Positions 15,884 through 27,163 are shown, numbered from the stretch's first letter. The stretch: DNA of 64,000 bases from Gordonia alkanivorans NBRC 16433 (GCF_000225505.1 NZ_BACI01000050.1:248001-312000); one strand, 5' to 3'. The notes: generated by a model not told the origin, from the letters alone. Made by a program: numbers and translations.

Positions 15884-17047
15884 ATGCGTGCAGTCGTGTG
15901 TCGAGCCGGTGAGCTGACCGTCCAGGACGTCCCCACCCCCGTACCGGAAACCGGGCAGGTTCTCCTGCGTGTTCTGCGGGCGGGCATCTGCGGTTCCGAC
16001 CTCCACGCCCGCGTGCACTGCGATGCGACCGCCGATGTGTCCGGCGAGGTCGGTTACGACGCGTTCATGCGGTCCGACCAGTCGGTCGTCATGGGTCACG
16101 AGTTCGCCGGCGAGGTGGTGTCCTACGGTCCCGGATGCCGCAAGCTGTGGGCGCCGGGGACGCCGGTGGTGGCGGTGCCGATGATCCGCCACGGCGACGA
16201 GGCGCACCTGACCGGCCTGACGGCGTCGGCCCCGGGCGCCTACGCGCAGTTCGTGCTGGTGTCGGAGGACATGACCTTCGAGATCCCCGACGGGCTGTCG
16301 GTCGACCACGCCGCCCTCACCGAACCCCTTTCCGTCGCCCATCACGCGGTCCGACGCGGCGAGGTCGGCCGGCGCGATGTCGCCGTGGTGATCGGGTGCG
16401 GGCCCATCGGCCTCGCGGTCATCGCCATGCTCAAGGCGTCGGGCGTGCGCACCGTGATCGCGAGCGACCTGTCCGAGGGACGCCGGGCGCTGGCCGGCCG
16501 CGTCGGCGCCGACATCGTCGTCGACCCGGCCGTGGAGTCGCCGTTCGACCGGTGTGCCCAGGAGGGGAAATACGTCACCGCCGCGCAGGACCTGCTCGGC
16601 ACCGCATTCGATGCCATGCACACCCTGCGTCGAATTCCGTTGGCCCCGTGGAACTCCCTGTTCCGGATCGCCGATCGGCTCGGCGCGACGCCGAAGGGGC
16701 CGGTGATCTTCGAATGCGTGGGCACCCCCGGCATGATCGAGCACATCGTGTCCAACGCCCCGTTCCGCTCACGTGTCGTCGTGGTCGGTGTGTGCATGGA
16801 ACCGGACACATTCCGCCCGGCGATGGCGCTCAACAAGGAGATCGAACTGCGATTCGTGTTCGTCTACGACCCGGCCGAATTCCACGAGACGCTGCAGATG
16901 ATCGCCGCGGGCAAGGTCGACGTCGCGCCGATGATCACTGCGACGGTCGGACTCGAAGGGGTCGCGCCGGCGTTCGATGCGCTCGGGTCGGCCGCCCACC
17001 ACGCGAAGGTGCTGATCGACCCGATGAGTGAGGTTGCCTCGCTCTGA
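15884..17047 (+). CDS. zinc-type MDR alcohol/polyol dehydrogenase
   Basis: A 387-aa medium-chain dehydrogenase. The catalytic-zinc region is visible in LRAGICGSDLHARVH and VVMGHEFAGEVVS (Cys, His-Glu), and the Rossmann motif VVIGCGPIGLAVIAMLKA is at about residue 168. The loop that usually holds four structural-zinc cysteines is not present: the corresponding stretch is MIRHGDEAHLTGLTASAPG. There is also an insertion in the nucleotide domain around residues 222-262. The substrate is probably an alcohol or polyol but is not predictable. It has the same direction as the acyltransferase, 83 nt downstream, and is convergent with the next gene (6-nt gap). Confidence 0.87.
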   Translation: MRAVVCRAGELTVQDVPTPVPETGQVLLRVLRAGICGSDLHARVHCDATADVSGEVGYDAFMRSDQSVVMGHEFAGEVVSYGPGCRKLWAPGTPVVAVPMIRHGDEAHLTGLTASAPGAYAQFVLVSEDMTFEIPDGLSVDHAALTEPLSVAHHAVRRGEVGRRDVAVVIGCGPIGLAVIAMLKASGVRTVIASDLSEGRRALAGRVGADIVVDPAVESPFDRCAQEGKYVTAAQDLLGTAFDAMHTLRRIPLAPWNSLFRIADRLGATPKGPVIFECVGTPGMIEHIVSNAPFRSRVVVVGVCMEPDTFRPAMALNKEIELRFVFVYDPAEFHETLQMIAAGKVDVAPMITATVGLEGVAPAFDALGSAAHHAKVLIDPMSEVASL

Positions 17048-17053
17048 ACAGGA

Positions 17054-19423
17054 TCAGGTCGCGAGGTCGAGGGCGGCGCGGACGATCGAATCGGCGTCGA
17101 TGCCGTGGAGGCGATACACGTCCTCGAGCGAGCCGACCTGACCGAACCGGCTGACCCCGAGCGCCGCACCCGGCACGTTGTTGATGCCGGTCAGGAAGGC
17201 GAGGGTGTGCGGATGTCCGTCGAGGACGGTGACCATCGGTGCCGCGCGCCCGGGCGGGAACACCTGGTCGAGAATCCACGACGCGGCCTCGGCGAGCCCG
17301 CGTCGGGCCTGTAGCGCCTCGAAGATCAGTCCGGGGCTCGTCACGCAGACGACGTCGGCGGCGACGCCCTGATCCGCCAGGCGGTCGGCGGCGGCCAGTG
17401 TCTCCGTGCTGACCGCACCCATCCCGACCAGCGTGACCTGCGGGGATTCGCTGCGACGCAACAGGTATCCGCCGGCCACCACCTGACGGCGGCGGCGTTC
17501 ACGGGCGGCCGGGTCGTCGGGGACCGCGGCGAGTCGCTGGTCGACCGGCCGCGTCGACAGCCGCAGGTACGACGAGGTCCCGTCGGGGCGTCCGAGCCGG
17601 CCGATGCACGCCAGCAGCGTCCACTCGACGTCGATCGCGAAGGCAGGTTCGTAGCTGACGCACCCGGGTTGTTCCAGGCCGATCGACGGTGTCGTGATCG
17701 ATTGGTGCGCTCCGCCTTCCGCTGCCAGCGTGACGCCGGACGGGGTACCCACCAGGATCGACTGGCCGCCGGCGTAGATGCCGTAGGACCACGGCTCGAG
17801 TGTGCGCTCCACGAACGGGTCGTAGAGCACGCCGATCGGGAACAGCGGTTCGCCCCAACGACTCCAGGTGGCGCCGAGCTCGCCGATCAGTCCGGCCAGG
17901 TTCGTCTCGGCGATACCGAGTTCCATGTGCTGGCCGGTCGGTCGTTCCCGCCAGTGCATGATCGTCTCCGCGTCGTCGGCGAACCAGTCGCGGCGTTCGT
18001 TCGGCGACCACACCCCGACCTTGTTCAGCCAGCCGGCGAGATTGGTCGTCGAGCTGACGTCGGGGCTCACGGTGACGACCCGGGCGGAGGCCTCGGGAGC
18101 CTCCCGGGACAGGGCGAGGAGCGTACGGCCCAGTGCGGCTTGCGTTGTCGACGTTCCCGACGGTGTCTTCCCGGTGTCGGTCGGGACCGCGGGCGGTGCC
18201 GTGGGCGCGACGGGTTCGCGCCGAAGTCGCTCGGCCGTCGCGGCACACAGCCGGCCCTCGTCGGTGTCCTCGTCGAACCGTCCCCACGGATGGCTCGGGT
18301 CGAGCCCAAGCGACGCCGCCAGCTCGTCGTACTGTTCGACGGTGAGCAGCGACGAGTGGTTCTGCGGGTGGCCCTCGATCGGCAGTCCGTTGCCCTTGAT
18401 GGTGTAGGCGAGGATGACCGTCGGACGGGTGTCGTCGATCTGCTCGTAGGCGCCGACCAGGGCGTCGAGGTCGTGGCCACCGAGGTTGCGGATGGCCTCG
18501 AGGAGGGTCTCGTCGTCGACCTCGGCGATGAGCGCGGCGACGGCGTCCGAGTCGGGACCCGATCCCGGCAGGCGTTCGCGGACCTCGCCGGCGTCGCACC
18601 GCAGCAGGCGTTGATATTCGGGGTTGGGCATGTCGAGGATGCGCGAACGCAGCGCGGACCCGCCCGTCCGCGCGAACAGATCCTCCAGCAGCCGGCCGAA
18701 CTTCACCATGATCACCTGCCACCCGGCGGCGGCGAACATGGCCTCCAGGCGTCCGGCGGCGATGTTGGGGACGACCCGGTCCAGGGACTGCCGGTTGAGG
18801 TCGACGATCCAGACGATCTCGCCGAGCTCGGCCACGGAGGGGTCGAGGATCGCCTCCCAGACCGCGCCCTCGTCCAGTTCGGCGTCGCCGACGAGCGAGT
18901 ACTGCCGGGCGAGCACCGTGGGCGAACGCCGGTCGGCGGCAACCGCATCGGGGCCGCCGACCGTCGTGTCGAGATAGCGGCGTGCCACCGCACCCCAGAT
19001 GGGCGCGGTCGCACCGATTCCCACCGACCCGGTCGAATAGTCCACCGCGTCGGGGTCTTTCGTGCGGCTCGGATACGACTGGAGTCCGCCGAACTGCCGC
19101 AGCGTCGTCAGATACGACTCGTCGAGACCGCCGAGCAGGTAGTTGATGCCGTGCAGGACCGGTGACGCATGGGGTTTGACCGAGACCCGATCACCCGGCC
19201 GCAGTTGCGAGAACCACAGCGACGTCATGATCGACACCATCGAGGCGCACGACGCCTGGTGCCCGCCGACCTTCAGGCCCGACGGGTTCGGCCGAACCCG
19301 GTTGGCGTGGTGGATCATCGACGTCGACAGCCAGAGCACGCGCTGCTCGATCGTGCGCAGCGGATCGGGTGTGGCGGTCGCGCCTGCTCCGGGTCCGGGA
19401 TCGGTGAGGGTCTCGTCCGTCAT
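17054..19423 (-). CDS. thiamine-diphosphate enzyme, pyruvate dehydrogenase E1 (AceE)/transketolase-like
   Basis: A 789-aa protein with the order of homodimeric E1 enzymes. The N-terminal ThDP-binding domain has KPHASPVLHGINYLLGGL, the metal motif GDAELDEGAVWEA ending in IVWIVDLNRQSLDRVVP (GD...N), and PNPEYQRLLR. The central pyrimidine-binding domain has ELGIAETNLAGLIGELGATW and GVLYDPFVERTLEPWSYGIY, and a transketolase C-terminal domain follows. It is shorter than bacterial AceE (about 890-930 aa) and may be a paralogue with another 2-oxo acid or sugar substrate. ATG 19423 is chosen over the longer frame because GGAGAGG lies 6 nt upstream. No E2 or E3 gene is adjacent. Confidence 0.85.
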   Translation of the reverse strand: MTDETLTDPGPGAGATATPDPLRTIEQRVLWLSTSMIHHANRVRPNPSGLKVGGHQASCASMVSIMTSLWFSQLRPGDRVSVKPHASPVLHGINYLLGGLDESYLTTLRQFGGLQSYPSRTKDPDAVDYSTGSVGIGATAPIWGAVARRYLDTTVGGPDAVAADRRSPTVLARQYSLVGDAELDEGAVWEAILDPSVAELGEIVWIVDLNRQSLDRVVPNIAAGRLEAMFAAAGWQVIMVKFGRLLEDLFARTGGSALRSRILDMPNPEYQRLLRCDAGEVRERLPGSGPDSDAVAALIAEVDDETLLEAIRNLGGHDLDALVGAYEQIDDTRPTVILAYTIKGNGLPIEGHPQNHSSLLTVEQYDELAASLGLDPSHPWGRFDEDTDEGRLCAATAERLRREPVAPTAPPAVPTDTGKTPSGTSTTQAALGRTLLALSREAPEASARVVTVSPDVSSTTNLAGWLNKVGVWSPNERRDWFADDAETIMHWRERPTGQHMELGIAETNLAGLIGELGATWSRWGEPLFPIGVLYDPFVERTLEPWSYGIYAGGQSILVGTPSGVTLAAEGGAHQSITTPSIGLEQPGCVSYEPAFAIDVEWTLLACIGRLGRPDGTSSYLRLSTRPVDQRLAAVPDDPAARERRRRQVVAGGYLLRRSESPQVTLVGMGAVSTETLAAADRLADQGVAADVVCVTSPGLIFEALQARRGLAEAASWILDQVFPPGRAAPMVTVLDGHPHTLAFLTGINNVPGAALGVSRFGQVGSLEDVYRLHGIDADSIVRAALDLAT

Positions 19424-19486
19424 GGTGGTCCTCTCCGGGATGGGGTCTCTCCGGGCGGTCACCGATGTCGCGACGAGGCGCCGGGG

Positions 19487-20659
19487 TCAGCGGTGTCGTA
19501 GGAGCCGTGCGGCGGCCGCGGCACCGCCGCCGGCGGCGCCCAGCACGATGGCGGTACCGGCACCGTACTTCGCCGCCTTGCGCGCTGTCCGGAAGTCGTA
19601 CATCTCCCATCCGCGGACCTTGGCGACGTCGCGCAGGTCGGTGTCGGGGTTGATGGCGACGGCCTTGCCCACGAGCGACAGCATCGGGACGTCGTTGTGC
19701 GAATCCGAGTACGCGGTACAGCGTTTGAGGTTGAGGCCCTCACGGATGGCGAGTGCGCGCACCGCGTGGGCCTTGCCGGGCCCGTGCAGGATGTCGCCGA
19801 CGAGACGCCCGGTGAACACGCCGTCGACGCTTTCGGCGACCGTGCCCAACGCACCCGTGAGTCCGAGACGGTCGGCGATGGTCTGCGCGAGTTCGACCGG
19901 CGTCGCGGTCACCAGCCACACCTGCTGACCGGCGTCGAGGTGGCGTTGCGCGAGAGCGCGCGTGCCCGGCCAGATCTTGTCCGCGATGTAGTCGTCGAAG
20001 ATCTCCTCGCCGAGTTCGGCGAGCTCCGAGGTCTGGCGTCCGGCGATGAACGAGAGCGCCTTCTCCCTGCCCTCGGCGACGTCGCGGGCGTTTTCCTTGC
20101 CGGTGATCCGGAACTTGGCCTGGGTCCACGCGAAATCCATGATGTCGCCGTAGGTGAAGTACTTGCGGGCGGCGAGGCCTCGAGCGAAGTGCACGATCGA
20201 CGCGCCCTGGACGAGGGTGTTGTCGACGTCGAAGAAGGCGGCCGCGGTCAGATCGCGCGGGGGTTCGCCGGGCTCGATGTCGGACGGTTCGCGCAGCCGG
20301 AGCGAGTCGACGGCGGCTTTCGCGCTCGCCTCGCCGGCGAGGGTCTGACGGAGTTCGTGGGCGGTCTGGCGGAAACGGCCGGTCGCCGCGCTGGCCCGCT
20401 GGGAGATCCACGTGGTGACCCGGTGGGTCTCGTCGTCGGCGGCGATGTCGTGGAGTTCGGCGTCCTCGTCGAAGTCGTCGTCGAACTCGATGCGTGCTGC
20501 CTGCGACTCCCAGTCGTCGCCGGTGTCGAGCGGGGTGGCGCCGGAGTCGGCCGGTGCGGAGCTTCGCGCCGCGGGGGTTTCGGGACTGGATGCGCCGGGC
20601 ACAGGGGTGTCGGACGAGTTGTCGGGTCGTTCGTCTCCCGGGCCCGGGGTGTTGCCCAC
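19487..20659 (-). CDS. HAD-superfamily (IB) phosphatase, SerB1-like (Rv0505c)
   Basis: A 390-aa protein. A poorly conserved acidic Ser/Pro-rich tail of about 130 residues is followed by a HAD domain. Motif I is [20 protein letters not shown] with nucleophile Asp and general-acid Asp two positions on, motif II is WLVTATP, and motif III/IV is [24 protein letters not shown]. It matches the HAD-IB group that contains phosphoserine phosphatase-like proteins; the real substrate may be a phospholipid or phosphoserine. A single hydrophobic helix with C-terminal Arg ([20 protein letters not shown]) suggests a membrane anchor. The GTG start at 20659 has GGAGG upstream. Confidence 0.87.
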   Translation of the reverse strand: MGNTPGPGDERPDNSSDTPVPGASSPETPAARSSAPADSGATPLDTGDDWESQAARIEFDDDFDEDAELHDIAADDETHRVTTWISQRASAATGRFRQTAHELRQTLAGEASAKAAVDSLRLREPSDIEPGEPPRDLTAAAFFDVDNTLVQGASIVHFARGLAARKYFTYGDIMDFAWTQAKFRITGKENARDVAEGREKALSFIAGRQTSELAELGEEIFDDYIADKIWPGTRALAQRHLDAGQQVWLVTATPVELAQTIADRLGLTGALGTVAESVDGVFTGRLVGDILHGPGKAHAVRALAIREGLNLKRCTAYSDSHNDVPMLSLVGKAVAINPDTDLRDVAKVRGWEMYDFRTARKAAKYGAGTAIVLGAAGGGAAAAARLLRHR

Positions 20660-20824
20660 TGCCCACCTCCCACGTCGCGTCTGGCGCCAGCACTGCCTGC
20701 GCGGTCCAGCCTAGCGGCCACCCACGACGATCAGCGTCGCCGCGGGGCCGTTGCGGCGCGCCCGGGCCGTGGTTCTCGTCACCGGGCCGGGGTCGCGTCG
20801 GCGGGGGAGCGGAGCGCTGCGAGT

Positions 20825-21088
20825 ATGGACCTCATGACCGTGGAACTGCTGACCCGTGAGGGATGCCAGATGTGCGCGACCGCCCGTCGTGACCTGACGC
20901 GGATCTGTGGCGAGCTGGGGGTGGAGTTCACCGAGGTCGACGTCGACCGGGCCGCGGCCGACGGCCGTCCCGAGATCCGTGCGGAGTTCGGGGACCGGCT
21001 GCCGGTGGTGTTGCTCGAGGGTGACGAGCACAGCTACTGGGAGGTCGACGAGCCCCGGCTGCGTGCCGACCTCACGCGTCAGGGCTGA
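20825..21088 (+). CDS. glutaredoxin-like protein (DUF836)
   Basis: An 87-aa thioredoxin-fold protein with the redox motif CQMC at residues 14-17, preceded by VELLTREG, and the cis-proline segment RLPVVLLEGDEH. It belongs to the small glutaredoxin family near hemA in actinobacteria (Rv0508-like). An ATG at 20834 would shorten it by three residues. It is probably a cytoplasmic thiol reductase with unknown partner. It precedes the rex-hem operon. Confidence 0.88.
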   Translation: MDLMTVELLTREGCQMCATARRDLTRICGELGVEFTEVDVDRAAADGRPEIRAEFGDRLPVVLLEGDEHSYWEVDEPRLRADLTRQG

Positions 21089-21165
21089 ACCGGCGGTCCG
21101 GCCCCGATCCGCCATCGCGGAGAAACGGTGGTGTTTAACACAGCTCCGCGAATCATGAGGGTCCA

Positions 21166-21181
21166 TGTGAAGAGATTCACA
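21166..21181 (+). promoter_or_regulatory. Rex operator (ROP box) upstream of rex-hemA
   Basis: TGTGAAGAGATTCACA, a perfect palindrome with 6-bp arms and a 4-bp centre. It fits the actinobacterial Rex consensus TGTGAAnnnnTTCACA. It overlaps the expected -35 region of the -10 at 21190-21195, so bound Rex would block the promoter of its own operon; release would follow a rise in NADH. Confidence 0.88.
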
Positions 21182-21189
21182 GGGGGTTA

Positions 21190-21195
21190 TATCCT
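21190..21195 (+). promoter_or_regulatory. -10 element TATCCT of the rex-hem promoter
   Basis: A TANNNT hexamer about 17 bp downstream of the middle of the Rex box. The predicted transcript start near 21202 lies after the ATG at 21198, which argues for the downstream GTG as the rex start. Confidence 0.45.
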
Positions 21196-21233
21196 CGATG
21201 GATCGTGCTGTGCGTAGGGGAGTGGAGGTGAGC

Positions 21234-22061
21234 GTGGGCGCCGATCGTCAGAAGTCCGGCGACGCCGACCCTCCCGCGTCTGCGCTGCCGCCGCCCGCCG
21301 CCACGGTGGCCACCGACATCCCGGCTCCCACAGTGGCCCGGCTGGCCACATATCTGCACGTCCTGCGCTCTTTCAGCCAGCGCGGCGTCCTGGTGGCCTC
21401 CAGCGGCGAACTGGCCACCGCGGCCGGGGTGAACCCCGCCATCCTCCGCAAGGACCTCTCCTATGTCGCCGCGAACGGCGTCCGCGGCGTCGGATATGAC
21501 GTCGGTCGTCTCACCGCGCGCATCTCGATGACCTTGCACACCGACAGCATCCACACGGTCGCACTGGCCGGGGCCGGCCAGCTCGGACGCGCTCTGCTCG
21601 CCCACACCGGCTTCGGTCGCGGCTTCCGGGTGGCCGCGATGTTCGACGCCGATCCGGCTCTCACGGGCACATCGCTGGAGGTCGGCGGCCCGCGGATCGC
21701 CCCGCTCACCGACATCGCGGCGGTCTGCGCCGAGGTCGAGCCCGCGGTGGAGATCGGGGTCGTGGCCACCGCCGACGACGACGCCCGGCCGGCCTTCGAC
21801 GCCTTCGTCGGGGCAGGTGTGCGGCAAGTGCTCAACGTCACCCCGGTGGCGCTGACGACGGAGGCGGATGTCGTCGTCAGACAAGTTGATCTAGCCTTGG
21901 AGCTACAGGTGTTGACGTTCCAGGCCTCTCGTGGCAGTGCACAGGCCCCACGGAACGACCTCAAGATCTCCTCACGCAGCGACGTCGGTGCGCCTCGCGA
22001 GGTGAAGGCGGCCGACGGACGCCACGGAAAAGCAATGGGTGAAGAAACGGTGACAGCGTGA
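21234..22061 (+). CDS. rex: redox-sensing transcriptional repressor Rex
   Basis: A 275-aa NAD(H)-responsive repressor. The N-terminal winged helix has [13 protein letters not shown] (in the family, TVxRLxxYLRxL), [23 protein letters not shown] and GVRGVGYDV. The Rossmann domain has [22 protein letters not shown] and [15 protein letters not shown], and [13 protein letters not shown] [12 protein letters not shown] follows. It is somewhat longer than the usual 210-250 aa because of N- and C-terminal tails. GTG 21234 is preferred because GGAGG lies 5 nt before it and the promoter places the mRNA start near 21202; the frame is open back to ATG 21198. It heads rex-hemA-hemC-hemD-hemB and carries its own operator. 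It overlaps hemA by 4 nt. Confidence 0.95.
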   Translation: MGADRQKSGDADPPASALPPPAATVATDIPAPTVARLATYLHVLRSFSQRGVLVASSGELATAAGVNPAILRKDLSYVAANGVRGVGYDVGRLTARISMTLHTDSIHTVALAGAGQLGRALLAHTGFGRGFRVAAMFDADPALTGTSLEVGGPRIAPLTDIAAVCAEVEPAVEIGVVATADDDARPAFDAFVGAGVRQVLNVTPVALTTEADVVVRQVDLALELQVLTFQASRGSAQAPRNDLKISSRSDVGAPREVKAADGRHGKAMGEETVTA

Positions 22062-23434
22062 GTGTTCTGTTGTTCGGGGTGTCGCACCGCAGTGCGCCCG
22101 TCGAGGTGCTGGAGAGGTTGACGGTCTCCGACCACGACCGTCCGAAGCTGGTCGACGAGTTGCTGTCGTCACGGGCGATCTCCGAGGCCATGGTCGTCTC
22201 GACATGCAATCGCGTCGAGATCTACGCGGTCGTCGACGCCTTCCACCCGGCCCTCGAGGCGGTCGGCGAGGTTCTCGGCGACCACTCCGGCATGACCGTC
22301 AACGAGATGACCCGGCACGCCTACGTGCGCTACTCCGAGGCCGCCGTCGAACACCTCTTCACCGTCGCCGCCGGTCTCGACTCGCTCGTCGTCGGCGAGC
22401 AGCAGATCCTCGGCCAGATCCGCAACGCCTACCTGAGCGCGGACGCCAACGACTCGGCCGGCCGCGTCCTGCACGAGCTCGCGCAGCAGGCATTGCGCGT
22501 GGGCAAGCGGGTGCACACCGAGACCGGCATCGACCGTGCCGGCGCATCGGTCGTGTCCGTGGCCCTGCACCGCGCCAAGTCCCTCCTCACCGACCCCGCG
22601 ACCGGGGCGCACCGGCTGCGCACCGCGGTGGTGGTCGGCGCCGGCGCCATGGGTGGCCTCGCGACCGCCCAGCTGGCCCGTGAGGGCGTCACGGAGATGT
22701 CCGTGGTCAACCGCACGGTCGAGAACGCCCGCCACCTGGCCGACAACATCGCCGCCAACCACGGGATCACCGTGCACGGGGTGGGACTCGACGACCTGCC
22801 GGCCGCGATGGCCGCCGCCGACGTCGTGGTCAGCTGTACCGGCTCGATCGGCTCCGTGGTGAGCGTGGGTGCGGTGCATTCGGCTCTCGCCGAGCGAAAC
22901 CGCAACGGCGAGTCGACCCCGATGGTCATCTGCGACCTCGGACTCCCGCGGAACGTCGATCCGGCCGCGGCCCGCCTGCCCGGCGTGCACGTCGTCGACA
23001 TCGAGGGTCTGCGCGGCCACTCCGAGACCCAGGCCGCGGAGAACGACACCCTCGCGGCCCGGTCCATCGTCGCCGCCGAGCTCGCCGACTACCTGACCCA
23101 CCAGCGCCAGGCCGAGGTCACCCCGACCGTCGCCGCTCTCCGCCAGCGCGCCGCCGATGTCGTCGAAGCCGAGATCCTGCGCCTCGAGACCCGGCTCCCG
23201 GACCTCGAGAACAACCAGCGCGACGAGGTCGCCAAGACCGTCCGCCGCGTCGTCGACAAGCTGTTGCACGCACCGACGGTGCGGGTGAAGCAGCTGGCGT
23301 CGACGCCCAACGGCGATCACTACGCGGAGGCCCTGCGCGAATTGTTCGAGCTCAAACCAGGTGCGGCCGAGTCGGTTTCGGCGCCCGATCGACTGGGGAC
23401 CACCGACTCGACCGGCGAGCAGGGTGACCGATGA
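22058..23434 (+). CDS. hemA: glutamyl-tRNA reductase
   Basis: A 458-aa enzyme that reduces glutamyl-tRNA to glutamate-1-semialdehyde, the first committed step of the C5 tetrapyrrole pathway. The N-terminal motif [18 protein letters not shown] is followed by the catalytic-cysteine segment [32 protein letters not shown], the NADPH-binding [20 protein letters not shown] and the C-terminal dimerisation helix. The GTG start overlaps the rex stop (GTGA) and the stop overlaps hemC (ATGA), so the genes are coupled. Regulation by Rex ties heme supply to the NADH/NAD ratio. Confidence 0.97.
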   Translation: MSVLLFGVSHRSAPVEVLERLTVSDHDRPKLVDELLSSRAISEAMVVSTCNRVEIYAVVDAFHPALEAVGEVLGDHSGMTVNEMTRHAYVRYSEAAVEHLFTVAAGLDSLVVGEQQILGQIRNAYLSADANDSAGRVLHELAQQALRVGKRVHTETGIDRAGASVVSVALHRAKSLLTDPATGAHRLRTAVVVGAGAMGGLATAQLAREGVTEMSVVNRTVENARHLADNIAANHGITVHGVGLDDLPAAMAAADVVVSCTGSIGSVVSVGAVHSALAERNRNGESTPMVICDLGLPRNVDPAAARLPGVHVVDIEGLRGHSETQAAENDTLAARSIVAAELADYLTHQRQAEVTPTVAALRQRAADVVEAEILRLETRLPDLENNQRDEVAKTVRRVVDKLLHAPTVRVKQLASTPNGDHYAEALRELFELKPGAAESVSAPDRLGTTDSTGEQGDR

Positions 23435-24375
23435 GTGAAACCCGGACCGCGCCGATCCGTATCGGTACGCGGGGTTCGCTACTGGCCACCACCCAATCCC
23501 AGACGATCGCCGATGCACTCACCGCCGCCGGCCACCCGGCCGAACTGGTGATCATCAAGACCGCCGGTGACGCATCGGCCGCACCGGTCGCCGAGATCGG
23601 CGTCGGCGTCTTCACCACCGCCATCCGCGTCGCGCTCCGCGACGACGAGGTCGACGTCGCCGTGCACTCCTACAAGGATCTGCCCACGGCCCCCGAGGAC
23701 GACCTGACGATCGCGGCCGTCCCGACCCGCGTGGACCCGCGAGACGCGCTGGTCAGCCGGGACGATCTAGTGCTCGGGGAATTGCCGCCGGGATCGGTGA
23801 TCGGCACCTCGGCCCCCCGGCGGGCGGCACAGCTTAAGGCATTGGGTCTCGGTTTGGAAATCCGCCCCCTAAGAGGCAACCTAGATTCTCGGTTGGGCAA
23901 AGTCGCCAGCGGCGAACTCGACGCAGTCGTGGTCGCCCGCGCCGGCCTCGTGCGGATCGGACGGACCGAAGTGGTCTCCGAAGCGCTCGATCCGGTCGTC
24001 ATGCTGCCGGCTCCGGCGCAGGGTGCTCTCGCTGTGGAGTGCCGCTCAGACGATGCCGAACTGGTGAGAATACTCGCCGAGTTGGACGACAAGTCCACCC
24101 GGGCGGCCATCGATGCCGAGCGGGCAGTACTCGCGGCCCTGGAGGCCGGGTGTACTGCGCCGGTCGGAGCGATCGCCGAGGTGGTCGAATCGATCGACGA
24201 GGACGGGCGCATCTTCGCCGAACTGTCGCTTCGTGCGGCGGTGGCGGCCGAGGACGGATCCGATGTGATCCGCGCTTCGGCGGTGGGTCCGGTCGATCGT
24301 GCCGTCCAACTTGGTAAAGATCTTGCCGCCGAACTGCTGGAGCTGGGAGCGGGCGAACTCGTCAACTCTCCCTAG
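23431..24375 (+). CDS. hemC: hydroxymethylbilane synthase (porphobilinogen deaminase)
   Basis: A 314-aa enzyme that joins four porphobilinogens into hydroxymethylbilane. Motifs: [20 protein letters not shown] at the start, [13 protein letters not shown] with the catalytic Asp region, [15 protein letters not shown] with cofactor-binding Arg residues, [12 protein letters not shown], and the dipyrromethane-attaching cysteine in [14 protein letters not shown]. Length is normal. It is coupled to hemA by a 4-nt overlap. Confidence 0.97.
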   Translation: MSETRTAPIRIGTRGSLLATTQSQTIADALTAAGHPAELVIIKTAGDASAAPVAEIGVGVFTTAIRVALRDDEVDVAVHSYKDLPTAPEDDLTIAAVPTRVDPRDALVSRDDLVLGELPPGSVIGTSAPRRAAQLKALGLGLEIRPLRGNLDSRLGKVASGELDAVVVARAGLVRIGRTEVVSEALDPVVMLPAPAQGALAVECRSDDAELVRILAELDDKSTRAAIDAERAVLAALEAGCTAPVGAIAEVVESIDEDGRIFAELSLRAAVAAEDGSDVIRASAVGPVDRAVQLGKDLAAELLELGAGELVNSP

Positions 24376-24424
24376 CAGAGAAAGAACTGCAGCCCTCGAC
24401 GCGAGGGCAGGAGAGTGCGAACCC

Positions 24425-26107
24425 ATGAGCCGTACGAAGAAGGCAAATCCCGGACGGATCCTGTTCGTGGGGTCGGGTCCAGGTGACCCAGACCTGCTCA
24501 CCGTGCGGGCACGCACCGTGATCATCAACGCGACCACGGCCTACATCGATCCCGATGTCCCGGCCGCCGTGGTGTCGCTGATCGGCAGCGCGCACCGCGA
24601 AGAACCCGCACCGAACACCCGCCGGTCGACCAAGAAGGCCGACAAGACGGCGGAAGACAAAGCCGACGGCACCGATGCGGCGGACACCGCGGCCGCCGCG
24701 GATGCATCCGCGGCGGAGGCGGACAAGGCCGACGAGGAGTCGGTGGTGCGCCCGGCGCTCGGTGACCCGACCGAGGTCGCCAAGACCCTCGTGGCCGCCG
24801 CCCGCAACGGGGACGACGTGGTCCGCGTCGTCGCCGGTGATCCGCTCACCACCGACTCGGTGCTCGCCGAGGTCAACGCCGTGGCGCGTCACTCGGTCAC
24901 CTTCGAGGTGCTGCCGGGCCTGCCCGCCGCCTCGGTCGTACCGAGTTACGCCGGCATGCCGCTGGGTTCGACGCACACCGAGGCCGACGTGCGCGGTGAG
25001 GTCGACTGGGCCGCCCTGGCCGCGGCGCCCGGCCCGCTGGTCCTGCACGCCACGTCCGGCCACCTGGCCGAGACGGCCAGCGCGCTGACCGAGCACGGGA
25101 TGGCGCCGCAGACCCCGGCGGCGATCACCATCAACGGCACCACGTGTGCACAGCGCACCATCGAGGCCACTCTCGCGACACTGAACGAGCAGGGCAACGC
25201 CCTGACCGGCCCGCTGGTCGTGACCGTCGGCAAGGTCGTGGGTTCCCGCAGCAGGCTCTCCTGGTGGGAGTCGCGGTCGCTCTACGGCTGGACCGTGCTG
25301 GTGCCGCGTACCAAGGACCAGGCCGGCGACATGAGCGACCGCCTCGTCAGTCACGGCGCGATCCCCAAGGAAGTGCCCACGATCGCCGTCGAGCCCCCGC
25401 GCAGTCCGGCGCAGATGGAGCGCGCGGTCAAGGGACTCGTCGACGGCCGCTACCAGTGGGTGGTGTTCACCTCCACCAATTCGGTCCGCGCCGTGTGGGA
25501 GAAGTTCGCCGAGTTCGGTCTCGACGCCCGCGCCTTCTCCGGCGTCAAGATCGCCTGTGTCGGCGAGGCCACCGCGGACAAGGTGCGGTCGTTCGGCATC
25601 AACCCCGAACTCGTGCCGTCGGGTGAGCAGAGCTCGCTGGGTCTGCTTGACGAGTTCCCGCCGTACGACGACGTCTTCGACCCAGTGAACCGAATCCTGC
25701 TGCCGCGGGCCGACATCGCCACCGAGACCCTCTCCGAGGGACTGCGTGACCGCGGTTGGGAGATCGACGACGTGACGGCGTACCGCACCGTGCGCGCCGC
25801 GCCGCCGCCCGCCGAGACCCGCGAGATGATCAAGACCGGCGGCTTCGACGCGGTCTGCTTCACCTCGAGCTCGACGGTCCGCAACCTCGTCGGCATCGCC
25901 GGAAAGCCGCACGCCCGCACCATCGTTGCGTGCATCGGTCCCAAGACCGCCGAGACCGCAACGGAATTCGGTCTGCGCGTGGACGTGCAGCCGGAGAACG
26001 CGTCGGTTCTCGAACTGGTCGACGCGCTCGCCGAGCACGCCGCCCGGCTCCGCGCCGAGGGCGCACTGCCCCCGCCGCGCAAGAAGTCCCGTCGATCGCG
26101 TTCGTGA
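24425..26107 (+). CDS. hemD: fused uroporphyrinogen-III methyltransferase-like / uroporphyrinogen-III synthase
   Basis: A 560-aa two-domain protein. Residues 1-285 resemble a SUMT (CobA/CysG-A) domain beginning [21 protein letters not shown], but the region is split by an Ala/Asp/Lys-rich stretch (about 57-108) and the usual GGDPFVFGRGGEE motif is replaced by [15 protein letters not shown]. Residues about 288-545 are the HemD domain ([74 protein letters not shown]), which cyclises hydroxymethylbilane to uroporphyrinogen III. The methyltransferase half is probably inactive or altered. ATG 24425 is used; upstream frame overlaps hemC and has no family similarity. The C-terminus is basic. Confidence 0.93.
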   Translation: MSRTKKANPGRILFVGSGPGDPDLLTVRARTVIINATTAYIDPDVPAAVVSLIGSAHREEPAPNTRRSTKKADKTAEDKADGTDAADTAAAADASAAEADKADEESVVRPALGDPTEVAKTLVAAARNGDDVVRVVAGDPLTTDSVLAEVNAVARHSVTFEVLPGLPAASVVPSYAGMPLGSTHTEADVRGEVDWAALAAAPGPLVLHATSGHLAETASALTEHGMAPQTPAAITINGTTCAQRTIEATLATLNEQGNALTGPLVVTVGKVVGSRSRLSWWESRSLYGWTVLVPRTKDQAGDMSDRLVSHGAIPKEVPTIAVEPPRSPAQMERAVKGLVDGRYQWVVFTSTNSVRAVWEKFAEFGLDARAFSGVKIACVGEATADKVRSFGINPELVPSGEQSSLGLLDEFPPYDDVFDPVNRILLPRADIATETLSEGLRDRGWEIDDVTAYRTVRAAPPPAETREMIKTGGFDAVCFTSSSTVRNLVGIAGKPHARTIVACIGPKTAETATEFGLRVDVQPENASVLELVDALAEHAARLRAEGALPPPRKKSRRSRS

Positions 26108-26120
26108 GCCGGGTGCATCG

Positions 26121-27098
<978 letters not shown>

Positions 27099-27151
27099 GC
27101 TGACCGCGGCGGCCTCCGGGACGCGTGCACGGGACCGGGGTCGCCTCCGAT

Positions 27152-27157
27152 TAGGCT
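27152..27157 (+). promoter_or_regulatory. -10 element TAGGCT, leaderless-type
   Basis: A TANNNT hexamer whose last T is exactly 7 nt before the ATG at 27164. It suggests that the membrane-protein genes after hemB have their own promoter. Confidence 0.45.
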
Positions 27158-27163
27158 GGTGCC

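Noticed and set aside
21131-21141. GTGTTTAACAC palindrome before the Rex box as a second operator
   Set aside because: Only 5-bp arms, and it does not have the TGTGAAnnnnTTCACA form. No known regulator site fits.
24299-24424. An upstream start for hemD overlapping hemC
   Set aside because: It would overlap hemC by 77 nt and add residues unlike any SUMT; ATG 24425 begins directly before the SAM motif.
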